In this document: piece by piece, positions 41,512 to 49,421 of the stretch
Layout: each line of letters opens with the position of its first letter
How positions within the stretch are numbered: the stretch's first letter is position 1
Assembly: GCF_013404075.1 (NCBI RefSeq)
Contig: NZ_JACBJQ010000028.1
Location: 21,265 to 85,264, forward strand
Direction of reading: 5' to 3'
From: Mycolicibacterium vinylchloridicum
GTDB lineage: Bacteria; Actinomycetota; Actinomycetes; Mycobacteriales; Mycobacteriaceae
DNA length: 64,000 bases
The notes under the pieces: generated by a model
Told to the model about the DNA's origin: nothing
Database searches by the model: none
What the model saw: only the letters and a program-made list of their open reading frames with translations
Translations under genes and position numbers: made by a program

Positions 41512-41736
41512 CGCCGCCCCTTCCTGCACCGCCCGGGGCACCACGTCCGGGGACAACATAAAACCAGCCAAGGATAGCGGACACGCAAACCAGAACCACG
41601 GCAAACTAGCGGCTAGGGCCTGGAATTAATTCCAACTGGACGCGCGACCAGCAATGTTTGGTGTCGCCGGCCCTGACCATACCGACCCGCGCGATCCGCG
41701 AACGGCCGGTACGACGCCCAGGCGTCCGTTAGACAT

Positions 41737-42534
41737 GTGGCCGTGAACATCGACGGATCGGTGGCCGTAGTCACCGGAGCAGGCTCGGGTATCGGCAGGG
41801 CAGTTGCGGCAGCTCTCGCCGCGGCGGGCGCCGCGGTGGTGGTCGGGGACATCGACGCCGCTTCGGCGGCGAAGACCGCGGCGATGATCGACGGTGTCTC
41901 GGCGGTGTCGGACGCCTCGAGCACCGAGGGCATCGCGGCCCTGCTCGACACCGCGCGGCGTGCCTTCGGCCCGGTGGACATCTACGTCGCCAACGCCGGC
42001 ATCACCGGCGAACCCGGGCTCGGCGACGACGAAGCGGCGTGGGACCGCATCATCGACATCAACCTGCGCGCCCACATCCGCGCCGCCAAAGCTGTGCTCC
42101 CGGAATGGGTCGAGCGTGGTCGCGGTCATTTCGTTGCCGTCGCCTCCGCCGCCGGCCTGCTGACCCAGATCGGTGCCGCACCCTACAGCGTGACCAAGCA
42201 TGCCGCCGTCGGGTTCGCGGAATGGTTGGCAATCACATACGGCGACAGGGGGATTGGCGTGAGTTGCGTCTGCCCGATGGGCGTGGACACCCCGCTGCTG
42301 CGCGGCATGTCCGACTCGCCGGACGAAGAGATCCGGGTGGCCGGCGCTGCTGTCAGCAGTGCCGGTGCGGTGCTCGACCCGGACACCGTGGCCGCGCTCA
42401 CGATCCAGGCCATCGCCGACGGGTCATTTCTGGTGTTGCCGCACCCCGAGGTGTTGACCATGTATCGACAGAAAGGCTCCGACTACGAGCGGTGGATCGC
42501 CGGGATGCGCCGCTTCAAGCGCACGCTGGGGTAG
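41737..42534 (+). CDS. Short-chain dehydrogenase/reductase (SDR)
   Basis: A 265-residue classical SDR from a GTG start. The cofactor motif is VVTGAGSGIGRAVAAAL near residue 11 and the NAG motif is VANAGITGEP near 85. The catalytic Ser, Tyr and Lys are in VAVASAAGLL, then APYSVTKHAAVGFAE (Y-x3-K). GDIDAASAA after the first strand has an Asp, which favours NAD(H). The C-terminus (YERWIAGMRRFKRTLG) is characteristic of a mycobacterial SDR group. Substrate unknown. A 32-residue Cys-rich protein gene follows 80 bases later. Confidence 0.9.
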   Translation: MAVNIDGSVAVVTGAGSGIGRAVAAALAAAGAAVVVGDIDAASAAKTAAMIDGVSAVSDASSTEGIAALLDTARRAFGPVDIYVANAGITGEPGLGDDEAAWDRIIDINLRAHIRAAKAVLPEWVERGRGHFVAVASAAGLLTQIGAAPYSVTKHAAVGFAEWLAITYGDRGIGVSCVCPMGVDTPLLRGMSDSPDEEIRVAGAAVSSAGAVLDPDTVAALTIQAIADGSFLVLPHPEVLTMYRQKGSDYERWIAGMRRFKRTLG

Positions 42535-42614
42535 GCGTTTCGATCGGGACGGCGCGGGGTAACAAAGGCCCAACGTCGAGAATGCCGGCGTCGGACTTGG
42601 ACGAAGGAGAGCTC

Positions 42615-42713
42615 ATGATTCCGTTCATCTGCCTGAGCTGCGGGGGTTTCGACATCGACAATCCCGACTGTGTATCGTGCGCCGGCACCGCCAACGACGA
42701 CGCGGCGGCGTGA
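42615..42713 (+). CDS. 32-residue Cys-rich (mini zinc-ribbon-like) protein
   Basis: MIPFICLSCGGFD... reads as a 32-residue protein with an ideal GAAGGAGA ribosome binding site seven bases ahead of the ATG. It holds two CxxC pairs, CLSC and CVSC, 11 residues apart (IC6LSC9, DC19VSC22), a spacing that can bind one zinc ion. The tail is acidic (NDDAAA). It lies 80 bases after the SDR gene on the same strand, so it may be co-transcribed. No homologue is recognised by me. The strong ribosome binding site and the CxxC pairs argue for a real gene. Confidence 0.6.
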   Translation: MIPFICLSCGGFDIDNPDCVSCAGTANDDAAA

Positions 42714-42738
42714 CGCCGAGGATGTAGGTTCCACAGCC

Positions 42739-44091
42739 TCAGCGCGTTCGCCGGCGCACACTCGCCGGGATCGGCGCACCCGCCACCATCGTGAACGGTA
42801 CCTCGAGCGGGAAATCGGTTGCCGAAGAGCGTATTTCGACGCGGCGGATAATGGTCGCCAAGGCCAGAGTGGCTTCCAACATGGCGAAGTGATCACCGAT
42901 GCAGGTCCGCGGGCCGGCTCCGAAAGGTATGTACTGCCAGCGGTCCAGGCTTGCGAAATTCTCCGAGCTGAAGCGGTCGGGGTCGAAGTCCAGCGGGTTC
43001 TCCCATAGGGCTGGATCGCGCTGCATGCCGAAGACGCCGACCAACACCATGCTGTCGGCCTGCACCCGGTAGCCGTCAACCTCGATATCGCGCATGGCTG
43101 TGCGCCCGGCGACCACGACCGGCGGACACAGCCGCAGCGCCTCGCGCAGTACCTGCACGGTGTAGCCCAATTGGCGAACGTCATCGGGCGTGAGGGCGCG
43201 ATCACCGAGTGCCGCGACTTCAGCGGCAACTCGGTCCTGCACCTCTGGGTGCCGGCCCATGGCCCACAACGCATAGGCCAGGGTCGTCGCCGTGGTGTCG
43301 TGGCCGGCGACCATGAATGCGATCAAGTCGTTGCAGATGTCGGTGTCAGACAGTGCGCGCCCGGTGTCGGGATCCGTGGCGTTGATCAACGCATGCACCA
43401 GCGGCGCGTCGCGATCAGGGTCGGCTCGGCACGCCTTGAGCACGTCCGCGGCGAGTCCGCGAAGCGTCGCTCCCGCTGCCCGGGCCCGGGCCCTTGCCGG
43501 GGTGGGTAGCCACCACGGCGCACGCACAGGGCGCATGCCCCGGTCAGCGACGTACTTCAGCGCCACGTTGAGCGGCTCGGCGAGCGCTTCTGCGCGCTCA
43601 TCGAGGTCCAACCCGAGCACTGATCGGCCCAGGACACGCATCGTCAGGCGGCGGGCCTCGAGGTCGAGGTCAACGGAGGCGCCATCACCCCAGCTTTGGG
43701 CGATCATCTCGGCGACCTCGGCCATGTGACCACCGAATTTCGCAACCTGCTGCGGGGTGAAGACCGGCTGCAAGGTCCTCTTGCGCGAACGCCACGGAAT
43801 GTTCGGCAAATCGGCGAGGTTATCGCCCAGCAATCGCCGGATTTCCTGGTGGACCAGGGTCCGATCACACGACTCATTGTTGCGTGCCAACACATCTCGC
43901 GCGCCGGTGGGCGACATGACAAAGACGATGGTCGGGCTCTTCAACCAGCGCGGGCCGAGCGCCACCCGGGTTACCTGGCCGCCGGCCTCCCGGAGCTTGA
44001 CTTGGCCCGTGTGGTACTGGCGAGCCCACTTCATCTTGTCCCGCAACGGCAGCGGATTGGCCGGTACCAGTGGAAGTTCGGTGCTGGTCAT
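42739..44091 (-). CDS. Cytochrome P450
   Basis: A 450-residue P450. The haem-thiolate motif is FGAGPRTCIGDHFAMLEA near 395; the oxygen-activation helix has FMVAGHDTTATTLAYAL near 255; the K helix is VLREALRLCPPV with EALR, and the meander FDPDRFSSENF precedes the haem loop. These four elements in order define a normal P450 that needs a ferredoxin or flavoprotein partner; none is adjacent. The substrate is unknown. The stop codon lies 25 bases from the 32-residue protein gene (convergent). Confidence 0.94.
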   Translation of the reverse strand: MTSTELPLVPANPLPLRDKMKWARQYHTGQVKLREAGGQVTRVALGPRWLKSPTIVFVMSPTGARDVLARNNESCDRTLVHQEIRRLLGDNLADLPNIPWRSRKRTLQPVFTPQQVAKFGGHMAEVAEMIAQSWGDGASVDLDLEARRLTMRVLGRSVLGLDLDERAEALAEPLNVALKYVADRGMRPVRAPWWLPTPARARARAAGATLRGLAADVLKACRADPDRDAPLVHALINATDPDTGRALSDTDICNDLIAFMVAGHDTTATTLAYALWAMGRHPEVQDRVAAEVAALGDRALTPDDVRQLGYTVQVLREALRLCPPVVVAGRTAMRDIEVDGYRVQADSMVLVGVFGMQRDPALWENPLDFDPDRFSSENFASLDRWQYIPFGAGPRTCIGDHFAMLEATLALATIIRRVEIRSSATDFPLEVPFTMVAGAPIPASVRRRTR

Positions 44092-44187
44092 CGATCCCGC
44101 TGCACGTGCATGATCACTGGCCCCTCCCTGCGCTCCGCGTCGGAGCCCCCTTGCGCAAAGCCTAGCGGTCGTCGGGAAGAACCGACG

Positions 44188-44991
44188 TCATGGATGCAGG
44201 TTCCACTGGCCGACGTCGGAGGCCAGGACGTCGTTGACGTCGACTTCGAGGCCACCTACCAGCGGGCCTGGATTCGACGCGGTGGCCACCACGCGCTGGT
44301 AGAGCGCAGCGCCCGGGTGCACCCGGTTGCCCGACCAGGCTTTCGTCTGCCAGGCCCACCAGCGGCCGGGCGTGCTCGACCTCCCGATGACCCCATCGGC
44401 CGCGGCCCATTCACACACATCGATGCCGCCGTAGACGCCGGTGCGCTGGACGCCGATGACCGAGTTGATACCGCGAAACCACTGCAGGGCCACCCGATTC
44501 CAGGTGTCGCGGTTGATGTCCTCGTCGATGGTGAAGTAGATCGGTGCGCTCTGGCCGCCGCCTGCGGCGGTGTGCAACTGCCAGGCCGTGCGCGCGTCGG
44601 CGATACCGCCGGCGTAGCCCCGCAAGAAATCCGACGGTGCCGTCCCGCCGGGCTTGCCGTACTGGAAGTTACTGACGATCACCAAACCCGCCGCGGTGAG
44701 CGACTCGGCGTAGGGCCGGGTGATGGGTTTGGCGCCGAACGACGACCCCGGACGCGACGTTGACACGTAGTTGACCACGCCGGAATGACCGGCTGCCCGG
44801 ATGTACTGCGCGGGGATCTGTTTGGCGGCGAAGTCGATCAGCGTGGGAGCGGCCGCCGCCGCGGTGGGGATACCGCTTGCCACCGATGCCGCCGCACCCA
44901 GGCCGGTCAACGCCGCGGCGTAGCGCAGCGCATCACGCCGGGTGACCGGACGTGACGGCCGGACGCGGGCAGCCGGGAGCCAATCGTGCAT
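44188..44991 (-). CDS. Tat-exported DUF1906 (Rv2525c-like) glycoside-hydrolase-fold protein
   Basis: A 267-residue protein. The N-terminus carries a twin-arginine signal: VTRRDALRYAAALTGLGAAASV, cleaved near IPTAAAAAPT. The mature domain matches the mycobacterial DUF1906 family (Rv2525c of M. tuberculosis), a glycosidase-like TIM barrel: LIDFAAKQIPAQYIRAAG, GVVNYVSTSRPGSSFGAK, LVIVSNFQYGKPGG, APIYFTIDEDINRDTW, VYGGIDVCEWA, WWAWQTKAWSG, then LEVDVNDVLASD. Asp/Glu residues in FTIDEDIN lie where catalytic acids are proposed, but activity has not been established for the family. Exported folded to the envelope. Confidence 0.9.
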   Translation of the reverse strand: MHDWLPAARVRPSRPVTRRDALRYAAALTGLGAAASVASGIPTAAAAAPTLIDFAAKQIPAQYIRAAGHSGVVNYVSTSRPGSSFGAKPITRPYAESLTAAGLVIVSNFQYGKPGGTAPSDFLRGYAGGIADARTAWQLHTAAGGGQSAPIYFTIDEDINRDTWNRVALQWFRGINSVIGVQRTGVYGGIDVCEWAAADGVIGRSSTPGRWWAWQTKAWSGNRVHPGAALYQRVVATASNPGPLVGGLEVDVNDVLASDVGQWNLHP

Positions 44992-45142
44992 CGCGTGATG
45001 TTAACGATGTGACTGTTGTTAACGGTGTATCCACGCTGGCCGTGTCCGGTATTGAACCGAGATGAGTCCCGGCCGTTACCCGATGCCGGCGGGGGAGGGG
45101 CACGCGATGTGCGCCGAGAGCATCTCGCGTTAGCGTGAAGCG

Positions 45143-45862
45143 GTGGACTGGGAGTTCGAGGCTGAGGTGTTTCAGTGGCGTGGGCCTGCACCGTACTTCT
45201 TTGTCGCCACGCCCCCGCACGTTGATGACTTCCTGCATGCTCACATCGGCGAGCTGACGTACGGCTGGGGCGGTATTCCCGCCGGGGTACGGATCGGCGC
45301 GACCGAGGTGACGACGTCGCTGATGCCGAAGGACGGTGTGTATCTCGTACCGCTGAAAGTGGCGCTACGCCGGTCCGAGGGGATCGACGACGGCGATACC
45401 GTGCGGGTGCGGCTCCACGTCGGCGGGCAGAACATCGCTGCGGCGTCCCAAGGAGCTGAGATGACCACCTTCGTCATCGACGCACAGGTGGCCGTCAACC
45501 TCGCCGCTACCGGAGCGAACATTCCACCGCGACACAGCCTCACGGCTCCCACGCTGTTGCGCTCGCAGGTCCTGGCCCTGGTGTACGAATCGGTGCGCCG
45601 CGGCGAAATCGACGACCGGGCCGGCCGGCAAATCCTCGACGATATCCGCGCGCTGCGGATCCGGTTCCTCGGCGACCGATCGCTGGAGGATCATGCGTGG
45701 CGACTGGCCGCCGAGCTGAATTGGCCGGACGTCCACCAGGTCCAGTACATCGCGCTGACCCAACTGCAGGCGGATGCCCTGGTGACCGCGGATACCGAAC
45801 TGGCAGCCGCAGCGCGCGGGTTCGTCAGGATCGCGTCCCCGGCCGACATCCTCAAGGCCTAG
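45143..45862 (+). CDS. DUF1905 domain fused to a PIN-type (VapC-like) domain
   Basis: A 239-residue protein in two parts. Residues 1-105 match DUF1905: FEAEVFQWRGPAPYFFVATP, IGATEVTTSLMPKDGVYLVPLK, GDTVRVRLHVGGQ. Residues 107-239 match a PIN domain: MTTFVIDAQVAVNLAA with Asp113, LLRSQVLALVYESVRRGEIDD, QYIALTQLQADALVTADTELAAAAR and SPADILKA. The conserved Asp before the YxAL motif in VapC is Gln or Val here, so nuclease activity is uncertain. An in-frame ATG at codon 107, just where the PIN domain starts, has its own AAGGAG; a separate PIN protein may be made from the same frame. It ends in an 11-base convergent overlap with a P450 gene. Confidence 0.82.
   Translation: MDWEFEAEVFQWRGPAPYFFVATPPHVDDFLHAHIGELTYGWGGIPAGVRIGATEVTTSLMPKDGVYLVPLKVALRRSEGIDDGDTVRVRLHVGGQNIAAASQGAEMTTFVIDAQVAVNLAATGANIPPRHSLTAPTLLRSQVLALVYESVRRGEIDDRAGRQILDDIRALRIRFLGDRSLEDHAWRLAAELNWPDVHQVQYIALTQLQADALVTADTELAAAARGFVRIASPADILKA
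45450..45463 (+). promoter_or_regulatory. Internal ribosome binding site and ATG for the PIN domain
   Basis: AAGGAG at 45450-45455 is followed after five bases by an ATG at 45461-45463, in the frame of the DUF1905-PIN protein at codon 107 and exactly at the domain border. It resembles a start of a separate vapC-like gene. Confidence 0.5.
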
Positions 45863-47153
45863 GAGTCCAGGCGACAGGCAGCCGCTTGATGCCGTGGATG
45901 AACGCCGAGTGCAGGATGGCGGGTTCCTCGACGGCGACGATATCGGGGACGCGGTTGTTCAACTCTTCGAACATCACCCTGATCTCCCGGCGGGCGAGAT
46001 TGGCGCCAAGACAGAAGTGGGCTCCGCCACCGCCGTATCCCAAGTGCGGGTTGGGATTTCGGGTCACGTCGAACGACCAGGGGTTGGCGAATTTGGTCTC
46101 GTCGCGATTGGCCGAGTTGTACCACATCGACACCTTTTCGCCGGCCTTCATCGTCACGCCACCGAGTTCGACGTCGTCGGTGAGATTGCGGCGCATGAAG
46201 ATCACCGGCGTGGCCCAGCGCACGATCTCCTCGACCGCGGTAGTGGCGACACCGTCGAAATCGGACCACCAGGTATCCCGGGCTTCGGGATACCTGCTCA
46301 ACGCCACCATGCCGTGACTGATGGCGTTGCGGGTCGTCTCGTTGCCTGCGGCCGACAACAGCATGAAGAACGAGGCGATCTCCGCAGACGACAGCCGCTC
46401 ACCATCGACCTCCGCCTGGACCAGATTGGTGGTCAGGTCGTCGGCAGGGTCGCAGCGGCGAGCCTCGGCCAACTCCATGCCGTACGCGGCGATGTCGAGG
46501 ACCGCCTGGATCACCACGTCGTGATCGGAGGCCACCTCCTTGTCACCGACGCCCAACGCGACCGACGTCCAGTGGAAGATCTTCTGTTGGTCGGCTTCGG
46601 GGATGCCCATCATGTCGCAGATGATCTGCAGCGGAAACGGGCCCGAGAGGCACTGCACGAAGTCCGCCTTACCGTCGGGATGGTTGGCCACCATGTCGCT
46701 CACCAGTTGCTGCGCCCGGTGACGCACGCTCTCCTCGATGCGGGCCACCATCTTGGGGGTGAACGCGCGGTTGACGATCGACCGCAGCCGCAGATGGCGC
46801 GGGTCGTCGAGATTGATCATCGATCCGCCGAACTCCGCGACCGCGGGGTCGATCTCACTCAGCGACACGCTCGTCGGAACCGAACTGAACACCTCGGGGT
46901 GCCGGCTCGCATGGTGCACATGCTCGAACGACGTCAACGCCCAGTGCCCGGGACCCGATTCGAATCCGGGCACCGTGGGGGCCTCGAAGAACGCGACCGG
47001 CGCCTCACGACGCAGCGTCGCGAACGCCCCGTCTCGCCGATCGTCGTCCCACCCCCAGAACTCGAGCGAGCCCAGGTCGATATCGCTCAATGGCACGTCC
47101 GGTGGTGGTGTGCCGTTTGCGCAGTGCGTGATACCCGATTCGAGCGTTGTCAT
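45852..47153 (-). CDS. Cytochrome P450 (CYP125/142/124-like)
   Basis: A 433-residue P450. Haem motif GGGGAHFCLGANLARREI near 370; oxygen-activation helix FFMLLSAAGNETTRNAISHGM near 265, with the acid-alcohol pair replaced by N-E-T-T; K helix region AVEEIVRWATPVIFMRR; and WYNSANRDETKFANPWSFDVTRNP before the haem loop. SMINLDDPRHLRLRSIVNRAFTP near 115 is strongly like the mycobacterial CYP125/142/124 group, which hydroxylate sterol or branched-lipid side chains. No ferredoxin gene is next to it. Its end overlaps the DUF1905-PIN gene by 11 bases. Confidence 0.92.
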   Translation of the reverse strand: MTTLESGITHCANGTPPPDVPLSDIDLGSLEFWGWDDDRRDGAFATLRREAPVAFFEAPTVPGFESGPGHWALTSFEHVHHASRHPEVFSSVPTSVSLSEIDPAVAEFGGSMINLDDPRHLRLRSIVNRAFTPKMVARIEESVRHRAQQLVSDMVANHPDGKADFVQCLSGPFPLQIICDMMGIPEADQQKIFHWTSVALGVGDKEVASDHDVVIQAVLDIAAYGMELAEARRCDPADDLTTNLVQAEVDGERLSSAEIASFFMLLSAAGNETTRNAISHGMVALSRYPEARDTWWSDFDGVATTAVEEIVRWATPVIFMRRNLTDDVELGGVTMKAGEKVSMWYNSANRDETKFANPWSFDVTRNPNPHLGYGGGGAHFCLGANLARREIRVMFEELNNRVPDIVAVEEPAILHSAFIHGIKRLPVAWTPRP

Positions 47154-47227
47154 GGTGACCTCCCGAGCCGACCGCGTCCGCCATATCCATGATCACGCAG
47201 GCCGCAGCCACGGGCACCGGTATTGCA

Positions 47228-47926
47228 CTACCTAACTTCGGGCATGTGGTCGATGATTCGGTCCAGTTCGCTGACCCGCTCTTGGCGGCTACCGGTCAGC
47301 TCGGCGAATCGGCATGTCAGGGGAGCCCGCCGGGGGAGTTCCTCGTGATACAGCCTCTTGAAGGCCCGATCGATCCAATTCCGGTAAAACCATTCCACCG
47401 AGCGAATCCCGTCATCCTCCATCGCCGGGTCGATCGCCGGATCTCCGGTAAGAGGAAGGAAGACAATCAGGTCGTAGCTTCCTAGAGCGTTGCTGTGCAG
47501 AACCACTGACCACAGCTCGTCGATGTAGGCAGTCGTGATATCGGACGGGAACCGCAGATCGGCTTTCTCCTGCATGTCAGCGCGAACTTCCACCGTTCTG
47601 TGCCTTTGGTTTTCGGCAACGCCGTGATCGCTTCCCATTGCCAGCGCGTACTCCGAGTAGGGGATGAAGTCCAGACAGCTGCGATCGCAGATCACGTCAA
47701 CATCGGGGTGGTTTGCCCTGGCATCGTTGATGCGATCGATCGCGTGCCGCGTCATCAAGGTGTTGCAGCGCTGGCTTGCGCGCTCCGCGAAGTGGATACG
47801 TTCACCTCGTGCCGCCAGATAGCGGTAGGGCTCGTCTTCGACCAGGAATTCGGGATGCGCGGTGTGAAAGTCCCGCACAAGAGTGGACTTGCCCACGCTG
47901 TGAGTGCCACTGATGGCGATTCTCAT
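47228..47926 (-). CDS. AAA-type P-loop ATP-binding protein (kinase-like)
   Basis: A 232-residue protein with a Walker A loop, GTHSVGKST, at residues 7-15, followed by VEDEPYRYLAARGERIHFAER near residue 30. DVICDRSCLDFIPYSEYAL resembles a Walker B and sensor region of the AAA_28/NadR-like small kinase group, and IVFLPLTGDPAIDPAMEDDGIRS is another family segment. These proteins phosphorylate nucleoside-like substrates or are regulatory. Substrate unknown. Soluble, single gene; the start ATG lies 82 bases from the next gene on the same strand. Confidence 0.8.
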   Translation of the reverse strand: MRIAISGTHSVGKSTLVRDFHTAHPEFLVEDEPYRYLAARGERIHFAERASQRCNTLMTRHAIDRINDARANHPDVDVICDRSCLDFIPYSEYALAMGSDHGVAENQRHRTVEVRADMQEKADLRFPSDITTAYIDELWSVVLHSNALGSYDLIVFLPLTGDPAIDPAMEDDGIRSVEWFYRNWIDRAFKRLYHEELPRRAPLTCRFAELTGSRQERVSELDRIIDHMPEVR

Positions 47927-48008
47927 CGCGTGAACTTACATCGCCGCGTCGAAACCCTGTCAACGTTCGGCCGGCAGCGAGCACATTGTGTAGCCCGAAG
48001 GGAAGTCG

Positions 48009-48332
48009 TCAGGCCGGCGTGATTTCAACCGGGTGCTCGCTCAAAGGTTCAATGACGATCCGCACGTCTTTCATCAGTTCGATGGAGCGCATGGTGTCCG
48101 ACACGCTCGCTACATCGCCCTGAAGCACCACATAACCGGCGCGGTTGGCCTGTTCGTAGAACGCCTTCATGGAGTCCAGGCTTCGAAACACCGGGAAGTA
48201 CGACACACCGTCTCGCTGGAGTAAGAACAGCTTCTGCCCGCCGTCTCTTGTGTCGCCAAAGGGCGTGGAGTAGTAAACATTTGCGTCGACGGGAGCATCG
48301 TCATCATGCGTGTTCTTTCGAAATAGCCCCAT
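48009..48332 (-). CDS. SseB-like small protein, unknown function
   Basis: About 107 residues from the ATG on the complement of 48330-48332, which follows GGAGAGGAG at a good distance; the frame is open 14 codons more upstream. Features: an Asp-rich start (NTHDDDAPVD), VYYSTPFGDTRDGGQKLFLLQRDG, SYFPVFRSLDSMKAFYEQANRAG and a C-terminal VASVSDTMRSIELMKDVRIVIEP. The pattern FpvF.s.e....f is like the SseB N-terminal fold, but I cannot confirm it. Probably soluble. Function unknown. Confidence 0.6.
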   Translation of the reverse strand: MGLFRKNTHDDDAPVDANVYYSTPFGDTRDGGQKLFLLQRDGVSYFPVFRSLDSMKAFYEQANRAGYVVLQGDVASVSDTMRSIELMKDVRIVIEPLSEHPVEITPA

Positions 48333-48426
48333 GGGATCTCCTCTCCGGCGGCCGCCGCCTGGGCCCTGCGGCACGGAAAACTCACATTGCCAGATGCGCG
48401 GATGGCCGGAAAGTCACCCTGTCGGG

Positions 48427-48909
48427 CTAGGTTGACGCCTGCGGATAGCCTCGTCGCACGGCCCGGTCGAGGATGCCCAATGTCGCACGCAATGCCGCTT
48501 CGCCGACGATGGGGAAGATCTTGGCATCGCGCCAGTGCTGATCGATCTCGGACCAGTCGTAGAACGACGTGACCGCCGTGCCGCCGTCCGCGGGCTCGAG
48601 TCGATAGCCGTACACGTGCCCGATGTCGGGCTTCAGTTGGCCGAAGATCGTCCACGCGATCAGTCGGTCCGCTTCGAACTGCGTGATCGACACAGTGACG
48701 TCGTACTTGCCCAACGGATAGTCGTTGAGCGACTCGCGGTCCATGTGCACGACGAAGCTGTCGCCAATGGCACGCACGGGCTGCCCGTCAGCGTCCTGCA
48801 GCATGCCGGTCGCGTCAATCGCGACATGGCCCTGCGGATCGCACAGTACCGCGAAAATGTCTGCGGCCGGCGCGGGGATGATTCGTTGAACCTCGATGCG
48901 TTCACTCAC
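48427..48909 (-). CDS. SRPBCC (polyketide cyclase/START-like) protein
   Basis: About 160 residues from a GTG start (complement of 48907-48909) after AGGA. Layout: VQRIIPAPAADIFAVLCDPQGHVAIDATGML, VVHMDRESLNDYPLGKYDVTV, DRLIAWTIFGQLKPDIGHVYGYRLEP, TAVTSFYDWSEIDQHWRDA, then a final long helix. These are the beta-strands and helix of the START-like fold that binds hydrophobic ligands. Ligand unknown. An alternative start upstream would add residues without homology. Lies between two small genes. Confidence 0.78.
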   Translation of the reverse strand: MSERIEVQRIIPAPAADIFAVLCDPQGHVAIDATGMLQDADGQPVRAIGDSFVVHMDRESLNDYPLGKYDVTVSITQFEADRLIAWTIFGQLKPDIGHVYGYRLEPADGGTAVTSFYDWSEIDQHWRDAKIFPIVGEAALRATLGILDRAVRRGYPQAST

Positions 48910-49007
48910 GCGTCGATCCTGCCACGGTTTGCCCTTCCATTGTGGTGGATACCGTTGGCAAACCAGCAGATTCATCGCCGCGCTGGCGCCGATCCCTACA
49001 TTTGGCG

Positions 49008-49391
49008 TCAACCCGGCAGGTCGATGGTCCGACATGGGCCGCCCGGTATGCAGGCGATACCCCCGCCGGGACCGGCTTGTGCCCAAGGGCCACCGGGGAT
49101 ACCGGCCGAAACCCGGCCGTCAGAGCCGGCCTGAGCCCCGGGTCCACCCGGAATCTCGGCACCGGCGCCCTGCGGTCCTGCCGATGGCGTACACGGCGTG
49201 CCGTCGGGGTTGTAGCACCCCGGGGCCGGAGGCGCCGGCGGCGGCGGGCCCGGCTCAGCGAAAGCGGTTGGTGCAGCTGCGATTCCTGCGGCGGCGACAC
49301 CGGCGAACAGAACTGGTGTGAGCTTCGAAAGTTTCGCGCTCGTGCCAAGACGCCTACCCGCGCACACGGAAAGCTTAAACTGGCTCGACAA
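49008..49391 (-). CDS. Exported Pro/Gly-rich protein
   Basis: A 127-residue protein. The N-terminus is basic, then hydrophobic (LTPVLFAGVAAAGIAAAPTAFA), cleaved near AEPG, a standard mycobacterial exported signal. The mature part is Pro/Gly-rich with four Cys (GCYNPDGTPCTP; GIACIPGGPCRTI) placed in two pairs. Repeats of the type GPxAQAGxxG occur. No family is recognised. The gene lies 98 bases before the SRPBCC gene and 30 bases after the GMC oxidoreductase stop on the same strand. Confidence 0.62.
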   Translation of the reverse strand: MSSQFKLSVCAGRRLGTSAKLSKLTPVLFAGVAAAGIAAAPTAFAEPGPPPPAPPAPGCYNPDGTPCTPSAGPQGAGAEIPGGPGAQAGSDGRVSAGIPGGPWAQAGPGGGIACIPGGPCRTIDLPG

Positions 49392-49421
49392 ATTCTTCGT
49401 CGCTGGCGGCGCACACGGGAC

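Noticed and set aside
45894..47192. A 432-codon plus-strand frame opposite a P450 gene
   Set aside because: It is an antisense of the P450 with biased composition; the P450 has all family motifs.
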